From assembly GCF_040395035.1 (NCBI RefSeq), contig NZ_JBEBRB010000002.1, positions 52,063 through 116,062 of the forward strand: 64,000 bases of DNA, written 5' to 3'. This DNA comes from Parapedobacter lycopersici_A (GTDB lineage: Bacteria; Bacteroidota; Bacteroidia; Sphingobacteriales; Sphingobacteriaceae). Under the pieces are notes generated by a model. That model had not been told where the DNA came from. It searched no databases and saw only the letters and a program-made list of their open reading frames with translations. How positions within the stretch are numbered: the first letter of the stretch is position 1; each line of letters opens with the position of its first letter. Of the stretch, positions 43,651-53,480 are shown one piece after another. The position numbers and the translations under genes are program-made.

Positions 43651-45405
43651 TTAAAAACTGTTTAATATGGCCTTGGCGCGGTTAACCGCTTCGGCTGCAG
43701 GCACGGTATCCAGTGTACTCAATTCAAAGAAAGCAATTGCATCTTCCAATGAGGAAAGGGCCTTCCCGTTTTTTTCCTGCTGCAACTTGCTACGGATCAG
43801 GCGGACTTTCTCGACATCCTGAATTCCTTCGCGCAGGCGCTCAAAACGGATGGAGCTTCGGGCTCCGGGGTAAACCAGCCAGGCGTCCCCAGCAGCCCAC
43901 GTACCGTACCGGCTGTCTTCCAACGGGTTTTCGTTCCAGCAATTATATGCCCACCGCAGGTATCCGTCATATCCTTTATGGAGTGCATGCCAGGGTAGCC
44001 AGGTAGCTTCCGCGTAAGGAGACTGCGTAAAGGTATTCGGTCGGGGTTCCGCACAGCAGGTATAGAACGTGGTGGTATATCCCTGCTCACGGCGATGACG
44101 TATCGTGGCTTCGTCCATCTGCTCTCCGGACGCGATGCAATAATCCAGCAACAAATCGGCTAGTTCGGGATGAAATGCGCCGGCAAGCGAAACACGGAAA
44201 TCCGGGTCGGCCTCCTTAATCACCGCTATGGCCTCCAGCATGTCTTCCATCGGCCGTTCATCCATTGCAATGGTTGTCAGTTCCCACCATCCCCGGGCTT
44301 TGAGGTGACGGGCAAAATCCGTAAGCATCGGCTGCCAATGATTACGGTAATCGGCTGATTCGGGCGAAGCAACCAACAGCGTATCTTTACCCAACGCTTC
44401 GTCATAATAATAGAACCGCTGATTCCACGGGATCATACTATAGCAATTAATGAATTTATTGATTCCGAAATCCATCATGTAGGTTACCCATTTGTCGAAA
44501 TTCGTGTAATCATATGCCCAGGTACCGTCCTTTTTCCTAACCCATTTGATCATACTTTGGTACACATCATAGGTCTGACCATTCCAGGGGTCGTGTATCA
44601 TACTTACGGTGATGGCCTTTTGACCTGCGTCCGCAAGCAGCTGCATATACGGTCGCATTGCCTCCAAATGCTGTGCTGACCAGGGCTCCAAATCATAATA
44701 CCTGGCAACAGAAAATGGGTTTTGCCAAAGATCCAGGTGAAAGTCCCATTCGGCCGCCGGAGGGAGTACATGTGGCAGCACCTCGATGGTGTAAGGCAAG
44801 GCAATTGCTTCCTGTCCTTCTGCCGTAATGTGCAGCGTTCCTTCGTACCGGCCGGGCGCTGCGTCGGCAGGCACGTCCACCTGCAGCCAAACCGGACGGG
44901 CCGTTTTCGCATCAACAGTCAAATTTGTTACGTGGTCAATCACATCGGCCACCAGGAATGTATCCAGTCCCGACGGTATGCCACAGCCACTTTTAAGGGT
45001 ATCCAGGTCATCGGTAATGACATACCGTACAAAATTCGCCTGTATCTGCTCGGCGTTGATCCGGCTGTCGCCATCGCCTGATAAATCGGTAACCCGGAGG
45101 CGGACATCCGCAAGCTGCGCTGCCGACCAGATCAGCGCCTGCGTATGTATCCGTTCGCCCCGCCACGCTTTCGCCTGCCAGTTTCCAAAGACCTGGTTTT
45201 CCAATGGGGGGGCGGATCGGGGAAAATGAACGTCCGGAGACACGAACATCCCATGCAGTCCGTACGGGACATCCAGCCAAACCGAATCGGCTACCGGATA
45301 TGGGTCCACCGGTTCAGTATAGGCCACCCCCCGCTGGCCGCTTTGCTGCCGGCCGCAGGCCCATACCGAGCATAGGGCGATGATAAAAAAGCATAGACTA
45401 CGCAT
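43651..45405 (-). CDS. DUF4091-type glycoside-hydrolase-like lipoprotein
   Basis: A 584-residue exported protein with a lipobox (SVWACG, Cys17). An N-terminal beta-domain (residues ~25-220) is followed by a TIM-barrel-like region (DFHLDLWQNPFSVARYYDLE, ITVSMIHDPWNGQ, ELTTIAMDERPMEDM) and the C-terminal DUF4091 segment (ARSSIRFERLREGIQDVEKV). DUF4091 proteins are putative glycosidases on host or algal glycans. The partner gene upstream encodes a FucP-family sugar/H+ symporter 50 bp away, so a two-gene glycan-use unit is likely; the sugar is unknown. Confidence 0.85.
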   Translation of the reverse strand: MRSLCFFIIALCSVWACGRQQSGQRGVAYTEPVDPYPVADSVWLDVPYGLHGMFVSPDVHFPRSAPPLENQVFGNWQAKAWRGERIHTQALIWSAAQLADVRLRVTDLSGDGDSRINAEQIQANFVRYVITDDLDTLKSGCGIPSGLDTFLVADVIDHVTNLTVDAKTARPVWLQVDVPADAAPGRYEGTLHITAEGQEAIALPYTIEVLPHVLPPAAEWDFHLDLWQNPFSVARYYDLEPWSAQHLEAMRPYMQLLADAGQKAITVSMIHDPWNGQTYDVYQSMIKWVRKKDGTWAYDYTNFDKWVTYMMDFGINKFINCYSMIPWNQRFYYYDEALGKDTLLVASPESADYRNHWQPMLTDFARHLKARGWWELTTIAMDERPMEDMLEAIAVIKEADPDFRVSLAGAFHPELADLLLDYCIASGEQMDEATIRHRREQGYTTTFYTCCAEPRPNTFTQSPYAEATWLPWHALHKGYDGYLRWAYNCWNENPLEDSRYGTWAAGDAWLVYPGARSSIRFERLREGIQDVEKVRLIRSKLQQEKNGKALSSLEDAIAFFELSTLDTVPAAEAVNRAKAILNSF

Positions 45406-45455
45406 ACACCTCCTTTGTCATACCGCTGTTGCGGTCGCGGGTCCGCATATTCTGC

Positions 45456-46745
45456 TTAGTTGCGTGACTTACCGGCCCTGTGCCCCGGACCCGAGTAATA
45501 TAAAATATACAAGTAACATAACCCCATCAGGATCAGAAAGATCAACTGAAAGTCGAATTGATCTTTAAGTGAGGCAAACAGCTGTGGGATGACGGCTCCG
45601 CCAGCAATTCCCATCACCATAAAAGCAGCTCCCTTTTCCGTGAATCTGCCCAATCCGGAGATAGCAAGCGGCCAAATAGCCGGCCACATCAGTGCATTAG
45701 CCAGGCCCAGAAGAGCAACGAAAGCGACCGACACATAACCGGTAGTGAAATAAGTACCGAGTGTAAAAATGATCCCTAATATAGCCGATATTTTAAGTGC
45801 CTGTCCCTGTGTGATAATTTTAGGAATAGTAAATAATCCGATGATGTAGCCTACCAACATCGCTCCCAGGGTAAATGAGGTATATATCGTGGTCTGTGCA
45901 GCGGGGATATGAAACCCCTGCGCGTAGGCGCCTATCCCGTCACCGGCCATAACCTCTACCCCGACATATAGAAAAATACAGAGCGCGCCCAGCAGCAGGT
46001 GTGGGAACTGGAACACACTTGTCTTTTCTTTGCTTAGGTCGCTATCGCCGACGGGTTCCGCGTTTGCCTCGGATGCGTTGATATCCGGTAACCCCGACTT
46101 GGTAACCCATATCGAGAGCAGCACAAGTATGCCGGCCATAACCATATAAGGCATGTAAATCTTGGACGCAAATTCGTTAAGTAACGCTTCCCGCGCATCG
46201 TGCGACGGTGCTTCTGCTACGAGCCGTTCCAAGTCCCCTACACCGCTGAAAACCAATGCACTGATGACGATTGGACTCAGGATACCCGCCAGCTTATTGC
46301 AGATGCCCATGATGCTGATCCGGCGTGCGGCCGTCTCAATGGGTCCCAGGATACTGATATACGGGTTAGAGGCCGTTTGCAGCAACGATAATCCGGAGCC
46401 AATGACAAATAACCCGGCAAGCGATACGTTGTAATTCCGTTGTGTGGCATAAGTTCCGAAGATAAAAGTACCGACAGCCATTACAAATAGCCCCAGCGCC
46501 ATCCCCTTTTTCATGCCCGTCCGCTCCAGTATCCAGGAAGACGGCAACGCAAGGAAAAAGTACGCCATATAAAACGCGGTGGTAACCATAAATGCCTTGG
46601 CGTAAGTATCCAGGTTAAAGGCCAGCTTAACGAAGGTAATAAGTGGGCCGTTGAGCCAGGTAACAAAACCGAAAATAAAGAACAGGATTCCGATAATGAT
46701 CATTGGTCCCTTAGTGGAACTGGCTGTAGAAGGTTGTGTATTCAT
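45456..46745 (-). CDS. FucP/GluP-type sugar:H+ symporter (MFS)
   Basis: A 429-residue MFS permease with about 12 membrane segments, most like the L-fucose or glucose/galactose permease branch. Features: IIGILFFIFGFVTWLNGPLI in the first segments, ALPSSWILERTGMKKGM (loop 2-3 motif) and ASNPYISILGP, the N-P-Y-I signature of the FucP group. The sugar specificity is not readable. It is the first gene of a pair with the DUF4091 lipoprotein. No regulator is adjacent. Confidence 0.9.
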   Translation of the reverse strand: MNTQPSTASSTKGPMIIIGILFFIFGFVTWLNGPLITFVKLAFNLDTYAKAFMVTTAFYMAYFFLALPSSWILERTGMKKGMALGLFVMAVGTFIFGTYATQRNYNVSLAGLFVIGSGLSLLQTASNPYISILGPIETAARRISIMGICNKLAGILSPIVISALVFSGVGDLERLVAEAPSHDAREALLNEFASKIYMPYMVMAGILVLLSIWVTKSGLPDINASEANAEPVGDSDLSKEKTSVFQFPHLLLGALCIFLYVGVEVMAGDGIGAYAQGFHIPAAQTTIYTSFTLGAMLVGYIIGLFTIPKIITQGQALKISAILGIIFTLGTYFTTGYVSVAFVALLGLANALMWPAIWPLAISGLGRFTEKGAAFMVMGIAGGAVIPQLFASLKDQFDFQLIFLILMGLCYLYILYYSGPGHRAGKSRN

Positions 46746-47076
46746 CTAGATTTCAGTTATTGGTTTTACTGCACTGCCTAAAAACCATATGCCGTTCGAA
46801 ATAGGTGGACCAGACAGCACTACAAGACTATAAAATAAAATTAACAATAAGAAACAAAAAAAACAGGCAACCGATTGCTTTACACCCGATATCGGAAAAA
46901 AACGGACCAATCCGGTTTATAAGGGCCGTTATGCAATGATCAAAAAAATAGGAAACGCACCGAAATAATATCAGCGCGTTTCCTACACCTAAACCGTATC
47001 ATAAAACCATGGATATGATTTTATGGTATGTTAAATACAAGTATGCGCGTAAAATGTTTTAGTTGATTTGCGCCTG
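46746..47076. other. 331-bp intergenic region between the FucP-type and DinB genes
   Basis: AT-rich, with no supported gene. It contains AGGAAACGC/GCGTTTCCT (46950-46958 with 46976-46984), a 9-bp hairpin, and a weaker inverted repeat near 46995-47030. One or both may end the minus-strand DinB transcript, whose stop is at 47077. The FucP promoter must lie here on the minus strand, but I found no clear TAnnTTTG. Confidence 0.5.
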
Positions 47077-47592
47077 CTACTGCTCGTTGAGGTATCGCTC
47101 GCGAATGATGTTACGGTGATGATTGAGGTGTCCGGCAATGATATAAAGGAATGCGCGAACACTGACCAGACGTTCAGACGCCAGTCCCTTACGGGCCAGT
47201 TCCTGGTCGTTAAAACTCTCAAAAAGGAGCAGGTTTGATCGGCGGACCAAGCTGAATTCCTCGGAAAAGCTGGCCAGCGACCGTTCATTGAAGCGTGCGT
47301 TGGCAACAAAAACTTCCTCCTCAAAGCCAGGCAGTTCTTTCGTGTCGTTACGGGCGAAACACAATGCACGGTAAGCCATAATGCGTTCGGTATCGATGAT
47401 ATGCCCGACAACTTCCTTAATGGTCCATTTGCCTTCGGCATACGCATATGCTGATTTTCCGGCGGGGATACGTTCCAGAAACTCGGGAAATGTTTCCAGC
47501 TGTTCATTCAGCAGATCCATTACATCGCCAACGACCGTTTCAATATAAGGGGCGAAAATTGCCGGGTATTCGTCAGATTTGAGCGGGTTCAT
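47077..47592 (-). CDS. DinB-family protein
   Basis: A 171-residue DinB/DUF664-like four-helix protein. The metal-site histidines fit VVGHIIDTERIMAYR near the middle and IIAGHLNHHRNIIRER at the C-terminus. It belongs to a different subgroup from the DinB protein at 15216. Its first 20 bp overlap the 3' end of the sensor kinase gene, so the two are probably translated in tandem. The function is unknown. Confidence 0.85.
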   Translation of the reverse strand: MNPLKSDEYPAIFAPYIETVVGDVMDLLNEQLETFPEFLERIPAGKSAYAYAEGKWTIKEVVGHIIDTERIMAYRALCFARNDTKELPGFEEEVFVANARFNERSLASFSEEFSLVRRSNLLLFESFNDQELARKGLASERLVSVRAFLYIIAGHLNHHRNIIRERYLNEQ

Positions 47593-48796
47593 ACGTTTGG
47601 TTACTTGGTAAAATAATTCGGAATGTCGTTCCTTTTTCTATTTCTGATTCTTTCACAAAAATCTGTCCCTTGTGGTAGTCAATCATTCGTTTCGTCAGAC
47701 TTAATCCTAAGCCCCATCCCCGTTTCCTGGTGGTAAAACCCGGTTGGAAAACGGCATCAAATTTAGCGCGTGGTATGCCTTTTCCGGTGTCGCTAATGTC
47801 TATAAAAATTTGCTCTTTTGCAATATTTTCGGAGATCACAATATCAATCCTGCCGGCCGATTCGATTGCATTTGCTGCGTTTTTAAGCAAGTTTTCAAGT
47901 ACCCAGTCAAATAAAGGCACATTAAGCAGTGCCTGCACTTTGGTATCTCCCGAAACATTGAACACGATCTTATCACTGGTACGTACTTTAAAATAATTGA
48001 CAAAATCAACCACCACTTTATAAACGGCATGGGGTTGCAATACCGGGGTAGACCCGATTTTGGAAAACCGGTCGGCGACCACCTCCAGCCGCTTGACGTC
48101 GTTTTCCATTTCGTAGAGTAATGGATCTTTTTCGGCATCAAACTTCGCCCGTACCAGTTCCAGCCAGGCCATCAGTGACGAAATAGGGGTACCCAGCTGA
48201 TGGGCTGCTTCCTTGGCAAGTCCAACCCAGACCAGGTTCTGCTCGGACTTCCTTATCGAGTTAAACACCGTATAGGCGATGCCCAGAAAGATCGCGATAA
48301 GGGTAAGCTGTACATAAGGGAAAAAACGCAGCTGATTCAGCAGCAGGGAATCTTTATAATAGACAAACCATTGCCCGCCATTGGGTAAGTCAATCACAAT
48401 AGGCGCGTGGCTCTTTTTCATAATGGCCAGCTGACGCTTGAAATATATGGGGTCGTATTGCAGATCGGTGTCCGCATTGGTACCTTCCAGAATATTGGTC
48501 CTCGTCGAATCCAGGTCGCGCCAGTAAATAATACTATCCTGCCCATCGGCGATAATTGCGGGCAACGCGAGGCTATCCCGCACGGCGTAGATAAAGGTAA
48601 TAAGCTCATCATCCGGATCGGGCATGGTGATGATACTCCGCGTGCTCATGGCCCAGACCTCCGCCTTCGTACGCTCGGATTTAGACAGGTTTCTGACGAG
48701 GTAATTGGTATACAGGAGCGACGCTGCCGCGATAAATGCCGCAAAGATGAGCAACACAAATTTCCAGCGTTGTTGGTTATATTGATACGGATTCAT
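47573..48796 (-). CDS. Orphan membrane sensor histidine kinase
   Basis: A 407-residue histidine kinase from Met 48796 (the frame extends two codons to a TTG). A first transmembrane helix (FVLLIFAAFIAAASLLY) and a second (VQLTLIAIFLGIAYTVF) flank a ~130-residue periplasmic sensor. The H-box is KEAAHQLGTPISSLMAW. The N-box is NLLKNAANAIE, and the G boxes are DTGKGIPRAKF and GWGLGLSL. No response regulator gene is beside it. A DinB-family gene overlaps its 3' end. Confidence 0.92.
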   Translation of the reverse strand: MNPYQYNQQRWKFVLLIFAAFIAAASLLYTNYLVRNLSKSERTKAEVWAMSTRSIITMPDPDDELITFIYAVRDSLALPAIIADGQDSIIYWRDLDSTRTNILEGTNADTDLQYDPIYFKRQLAIMKKSHAPIVIDLPNGGQWFVYYKDSLLLNQLRFFPYVQLTLIAIFLGIAYTVFNSIRKSEQNLVWVGLAKEAAHQLGTPISSLMAWLELVRAKFDAEKDPLLYEMENDVKRLEVVADRFSKIGSTPVLQPHAVYKVVVDFVNYFKVRTSDKIVFNVSGDTKVQALLNVPLFDWVLENLLKNAANAIESAGRIDIVISENIAKEQIFIDISDTGKGIPRAKFDAVFQPGFTTRKRGWGLGLSLTKRMIDYHKGQIFVKESEIEKGTTFRIILPSNQTYEPAQI

Positions 48797-48951
48797 CGAC
48801 AATGGCTACCACCCCCCTGTATTTGTTAATTTTCGCCAAAATACATAATTCCCTGTAAATGGTGATTTCGCGTTCCGTATTTTTATGTTTCCGCTACCAA
48901 AAAGGCCGGTCAAAGACGTCGGATAGGCCGATAAGTTTTGACAAATTTAGC

Positions 48952-48959
48952 TAAGTTTG
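48952..48959 (+). promoter_or_regulatory. -7 box of gltX, 4 bp before the start codon
   Basis: TAAGTTTG (TAnnTTTG) ends at 48959 and the ATG is at 48964. With the usual spacing, transcription would begin at or just after the ATG, so either the mRNA is leaderless or the active -7 element is the similar TAAGTTTTG at 48932-48940. Confidence 0.5.
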
Positions 48960-48963
48960 CACC

Positions 48964-50484
48964 ATGGATGAAAACCGGAAAGTAAGGGTGCGCTTCGCCC
49001 CAAGCCCCACCGGGGGTTTGCATTTGGGTGGTGTACGCACCGCGTTGTTTAATTACTTATTTGCCAAACAGCATGGGGGCGATTTTATTCTGAGGATAGA
49101 AGATACGGACCAGACGCGGTATGTGCCTGGTGCAGAAGCGTATATCCAGGATTGCCTGCAATGGTGCGGCCTGACACCGGACGAGAGTCCAGTCCATGGC
49201 GGTGCTTATGGCCCTTACCGGCAGAGTGAGCGGAAGGCCATGTACCGGCAATATGCCGAGCAGCTGGTAGCCAACGGTTATGCTTACTATGCATTTGACA
49301 CTTCCGAGGAACTGGAAGCACAGCGCAAACAGCATCCCAACTTCCGGTATAGCCACGAAAATCGGCTTGAGTTGCGCAACTCGCTCAGCCTTCCGGAAGC
49401 CGAAACCCAAGCACTTTTGGACGGGGGGCAGGCCCATGTAATCCGGATTAAAGTACCTCTTGACGAAACCATCAGTTTTGAAGACATGATCCGCGGCCGC
49501 GTCACCTTTGATTCTTCGCTAATGGATGACAAAGTGCTGCTTAAGGCAGACGGCATGCCCACCTATCACTTAGCTGTAGTAGTTGACGATCATCAAATGG
49601 CGATCAGCCATGTTTTCCGCGGCGAAGAATGGTTGCCCTCGGCTCCCATTCACCTCTTGCTGTGGGAATACCTGGGCTGGCGCAGCCAGATGCCCCAATG
49701 GGCGCATTTCCCGCTGATCCTGAAACCCGACGGGAACGGCAAGCTTAGCAAACGGGACGGCGACCGGCTGGGCTTTCCGGTATATGCGATGAACTGGCAG
49801 GACCCCAAGACCGGCGACCTGACCAAAGGGTTCCGCGAAATGGGTTTTCTTCCCGAAGCATTTGTCAATATGCTGGCATTGCTGGGCTGGAACGACGGCA
49901 CCGAACAGGAGCTTTTTTCGATGGACGAATTGGTAGCCCGATTCTCGATCGACCGGATCAGTAAGGCGGGTGCCAAATTTGATTTTGAAAAGGCGAAGTG
50001 GTTTAACCACGAATGGATTAAGCTGTTGCCAAACCAGGTGTTGATGCCACAGATCATGACGGAATTAGCGGACCAAGGTGTTGATGCCGACGAAACGTAT
50101 GTGGATACCATACTTACCCTGGTAAAGGAGCGACTCACCTTCACGGCCGATTTCTGGGAGCAGACAGCTTACTTTTTCAGGCAGCCTGATGCCTATGACC
50201 TGGCCGCCATACAACCCCGGTGGAACGATGAAAAAACCGCATTTTTCAGGGATATCCTAACGACACTCAACGCTTTTGAGCCCTGGCACCGCGCCGAACT
50301 GGAAAGCTGCTATAAAATGGCAATTCAGGCAGCTGGAATGAAAATGGGCGAATTGATGCTACCCCTGCGGGTGATGCTGGTAGGTGGCAAATTCGGCCCC
50401 GATGTTTTCGATATTGCGGCATTGCTCGGCAAAAAAGAAACGCTCGCACGCATAACAAAAGGCTTGGCCGCCATTATAGCGTAG
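48964..50484 (+). CDS. gltX: Glutamate-tRNA ligase
   Basis: A 506-residue class I synthetase that charges tRNA-Glu. The HIGH motif is HLGGVRTAL after FAPSPTGGL, and KMSKS appears as GKLSKRDGDRLG. The RIEDTDQTRYV and HVFRGEEWLPSAPIHLLL blocks are typical. The C-terminal anticodon-binding domain runs to the end. MDENRKVRVRFAPSPTGG leaves no better start downstream. The 3' end is convergent with the Snf2 helicase (24 bp). Confidence 0.97.
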   Translation: MDENRKVRVRFAPSPTGGLHLGGVRTALFNYLFAKQHGGDFILRIEDTDQTRYVPGAEAYIQDCLQWCGLTPDESPVHGGAYGPYRQSERKAMYRQYAEQLVANGYAYYAFDTSEELEAQRKQHPNFRYSHENRLELRNSLSLPEAETQALLDGGQAHVIRIKVPLDETISFEDMIRGRVTFDSSLMDDKVLLKADGMPTYHLAVVVDDHQMAISHVFRGEEWLPSAPIHLLLWEYLGWRSQMPQWAHFPLILKPDGNGKLSKRDGDRLGFPVYAMNWQDPKTGDLTKGFREMGFLPEAFVNMLALLGWNDGTEQELFSMDELVARFSIDRISKAGAKFDFEKAKWFNHEWIKLLPNQVLMPQIMTELADQGVDADETYVDTILTLVKERLTFTADFWEQTAYFFRQPDAYDLAAIQPRWNDEKTAFFRDILTTLNAFEPWHRAELESCYKMAIQAAGMKMGELMLPLRVMLVGGKFGPDVFDIAALLGKKETLARITKGLAAIIA

Positions 50485-50508
50485 CTAGTCCGCCTACCCG
50501 GGAGAGAA

Positions 50509-53397
50509 TTAGTCGAGCAGCTCCCTGATATCTTCGACGGAAAGGGATTTGATAAAGCTCTCCTCGGTGGTGATCAGCGTATCCGCGATGGTTTTTTTGC
50601 GGTGCTGCAATGCCAGAATTTTCTCTTCTACACTGTCTTTGGTAATGAATTTATAAATAAAGACATTACGCGTTTGCCCGATACGGTGGGTACGGTCAAT
50701 CGCCTGCTGTTCTACGGCCGGATTCCACCACGGATCGAGGATAAACACATAATCGGCTTCAACCAGGTTGAGTCCTACACCCCCGGCCTTGATGGAAATC
50801 AGGAATAACCGCGTATCTTCATCTTCCCGGAACTGCTGAACCACTTCGTCCCTATTTTTGGTAGCCCCGTCCAGGTAAGCGTAACCGACGCCCTGTTTAT
50901 CAAAATATTGCTTAAAAATAACCAGCTGCTTTACAAACTGGGAAAACACCAACACCTTATTGCCCCGTTGCAACACGTTGTCCAGGGTGTGGATAACGCT
51001 TTCGAATTTCCCGGATCCACCCTTATAGGCACTGTCGACCATCCGGGGATGGTTGGCCAGCTGACGCAGCTTGGTAAGCCCCTGTAACAATACGATCTGT
51101 GGAGCTTTGTTCTTTTCTTCATCCAGGCCTTCCAGTATTGCGTTCCGATATTCCGATTTGACCCGTTCATACGCCGCAGCCTGTTCATCGTCCATGGCGC
51201 AGTAAAAGACCTGTTCCGATTTCGGTGGAAGTTCGGTGGCAACCTGATTTTTCGTGCGGCGGAGCACGAAAGGCTTAATCAGCGCTTGCAGCCGGCGGGC
51301 CTTCTCTTCATCTTTCTTTTTTTCAATGGGTTGTACAAATTCCTTCTGGAAATAGGCGTAGCTACCCAGCAATCCCGGATTCAGGAAAGCCATCTGCGAC
51401 CAGATATCAGCCACCGAATTCTCGATAGGTGTGCCACTCAAAATCAGCCGATGCCTGCTTTTGAGGCTTCTGACCGCTTTAAACGATTTGGATGTTGGGT
51501 TTTTGATGCTCTGGCTTTCATCGAGAATGATGTAATCAAAGTAGAATGAAGCCAGCAGCTCTTCGTCGCTGCGGGTAATGCCGTAGGTAGTAATCACCAA
51601 ATCGTAATCCGCAAAAGCATCCGGCTCCCTTGTCCTGCCAATTCCGGTATGGACGAGTATTCGGAGACCGGGTGCAAATTTCCTGGCTTCATCCTGCCAG
51701 TTATACACCAGGGAAGTAGGCATAATAATGAGCGATGTCATTGGTCCCTGCTGGAGCAGCGCCGTTTCTTTCTGCCGCTGTAGCAGTGCCAGCGTCTGGA
51801 TGGTTTTTCCCAGTCCCATGTCATCGGCCAGGCATCCGCCAAAGCGGTATTGCTGCAGAAAGTGAAACCAGTTATAACCCGCTTTCTGGTAGGGCCGCAG
51901 TGTACCCCCGAATTGTGCGGGTTCAGGAACGTCAGTAATTTCGGTGAATGTTTCCAATTGTTTCAGTTTACGGTCGAGTACCAATGCCGTATGCTCCGAA
52001 ATATCACTGAGCAATCCGATGTGATACTTGCGTAGCCGGATGTGTTTTTTGTCGTCCGAAAACTGGAATAAGTGGTGATACTGCGCAAACCATTCCTCAG
52101 GAATCAGTGCAATTTCGCCATTGGGCAATGTCCATTCACGGATGTGGTTCAGGATATGGTTTCGCAGCAGTGAAAACGGAACTTCGTGCGGTCCGAAACG
52201 GGCAATGGCCTTCACGTCGAACCAGTCGTTATCTTCACTCACCGTAACGTCCACAGTCGTATGGCCGAAGAAGAAACGCTTATGGGGATCTTCCTGGACA
52301 ATTTCATACCCCATATCAAGGAGCGCATCATTCTTGTCGCGCAGCCAGTCGAGCACAGACGGCGTGACATCTGCGGACTGACGCCGTATATCCATGCTGC
52401 TGAACAAGGCATCAGACTTTTCCAGTCCCATATCCAGCAGCTCCTGCATGCGGTGTTCCTCCCATTGCAACGATCGTTTGATCCGGTGAAAGGTGTACGT
52501 GTCCGTCGCGTCATCGTAGTGCATGCGCACCGTCACCGGGTTTTTCCCATCGGCGGTAAACATGTAAGGGCCGTAACGGAAATTCAGCTGCAATTGGGAA
52601 GTGCCGTGTGCGGCATAGAGCAGCTTCACAACCGGTGTTGCATTATGCTGGTGGGTTTTGATCTCAAATCCTTCCGCATATACATGATGTTTTTCGATCA
52701 ATGCGCAGACGAACGTTTCAAAATATTTACGCTCGGTGGGCCGGGTTACCGAGATATAGCGCTTTTGCAGGAAAGGTGACAATTTTTTGCCTTCCAGCGG
52801 CTGGTCGAAGTAATACAATATGTTATCCAGCAACATCCAGGCCTGCTGATTAATAATAACCTGGGCATCCTTATACATAAATTCGATACGCTGGCCCTGG
52901 TATTTAATGGTCGGAAAGTAGCGGGTTTCCTCACTGTTACGCCGGAAATGGAACAATACTGACGCCGGCTGACCGGCAATCTCAATCCGCTGTTCTGCCG
53001 CATATCCGTCCTTTCCCATCAGAAACAACGGCTTGTCGCCGATCAGCTCCAGGGTTTGAAGCAACCGGGCTTCTATTTTGGGCCGGATGTACTCAAAAAA
53101 CTTCTTATCGAAAAATTTGGTAAAAAAGTCGGCTGGCCGGATTGGCTTCTTGTGGTAGCGTTTAATGATATTGGTCTGTTCTACCTCTTCCAGCAGTTTA
53201 ATCAGCTTTAAGTCGGTATCATCCAATACGCGGGCATAGTCTTTTGACGTATTACTGAATACACGTCGATGGGTTAACGAATAGCCGCCGTTGGGGTTTA
53301 ACTGCACCACATGGGGCTCAATGAGATAGCCCAGATACGGGTGTTCGCATAAAGAGTAAACCAATTCATAAGGCTGTGCAGTATCGACTTGTTGCAT
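50509..53397 (-). CDS. Snf2-family DEAD/DEAH helicase-like ATPase
   Basis: A 962-residue Swi2/Snf2 ATPase. The N-terminal ~450 residues are family-specific and contain no recognisable domain to me. Motif I is ADDMGLGKTIQTLALL near residue 530, motif II is ILDESQSIKN (DESQ instead of DEAH) and motif III is LSGTPIENS. The C-terminal RecA domain has VLVFSQF and the motif VI segment IDRTHRIGQTRNVF. It should remodel protein-DNA complexes or RNA polymerase, as HepA does. It lies 83 bp downstream of the Pif1-like helicase gene, in the same direction. Confidence 0.93.
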   Translation of the reverse strand: MQQVDTAQPYELVYSLCEHPYLGYLIEPHVVQLNPNGGYSLTHRRVFSNTSKDYARVLDDTDLKLIKLLEEVEQTNIIKRYHKKPIRPADFFTKFFDKKFFEYIRPKIEARLLQTLELIGDKPLFLMGKDGYAAEQRIEIAGQPASVLFHFRRNSEETRYFPTIKYQGQRIEFMYKDAQVIINQQAWMLLDNILYYFDQPLEGKKLSPFLQKRYISVTRPTERKYFETFVCALIEKHHVYAEGFEIKTHQHNATPVVKLLYAAHGTSQLQLNFRYGPYMFTADGKNPVTVRMHYDDATDTYTFHRIKRSLQWEEHRMQELLDMGLEKSDALFSSMDIRRQSADVTPSVLDWLRDKNDALLDMGYEIVQEDPHKRFFFGHTTVDVTVSEDNDWFDVKAIARFGPHEVPFSLLRNHILNHIREWTLPNGEIALIPEEWFAQYHHLFQFSDDKKHIRLRKYHIGLLSDISEHTALVLDRKLKQLETFTEITDVPEPAQFGGTLRPYQKAGYNWFHFLQQYRFGGCLADDMGLGKTIQTLALLQRQKETALLQQGPMTSLIIMPTSLVYNWQDEARKFAPGLRILVHTGIGRTREPDAFADYDLVITTYGITRSDEELLASFYFDYIILDESQSIKNPTSKSFKAVRSLKSRHRLILSGTPIENSVADIWSQMAFLNPGLLGSYAYFQKEFVQPIEKKKDEEKARRLQALIKPFVLRRTKNQVATELPPKSEQVFYCAMDDEQAAAYERVKSEYRNAILEGLDEEKNKAPQIVLLQGLTKLRQLANHPRMVDSAYKGGSGKFESVIHTLDNVLQRGNKVLVFSQFVKQLVIFKQYFDKQGVGYAYLDGATKNRDEVVQQFREDEDTRLFLISIKAGGVGLNLVEADYVFILDPWWNPAVEQQAIDRTHRIGQTRNVFIYKFITKDSVEEKILALQHRKKTIADTLITTEESFIKSLSVEDIRELLD

Positions 53398-53480
53398 GTA
53401 ATCCGACGGTATCTCCGAAATAAAGGCGTTAAAGATACGGATTTTTCACCGATTCCGCCGCTTAAAAATGAAACCGGAAC

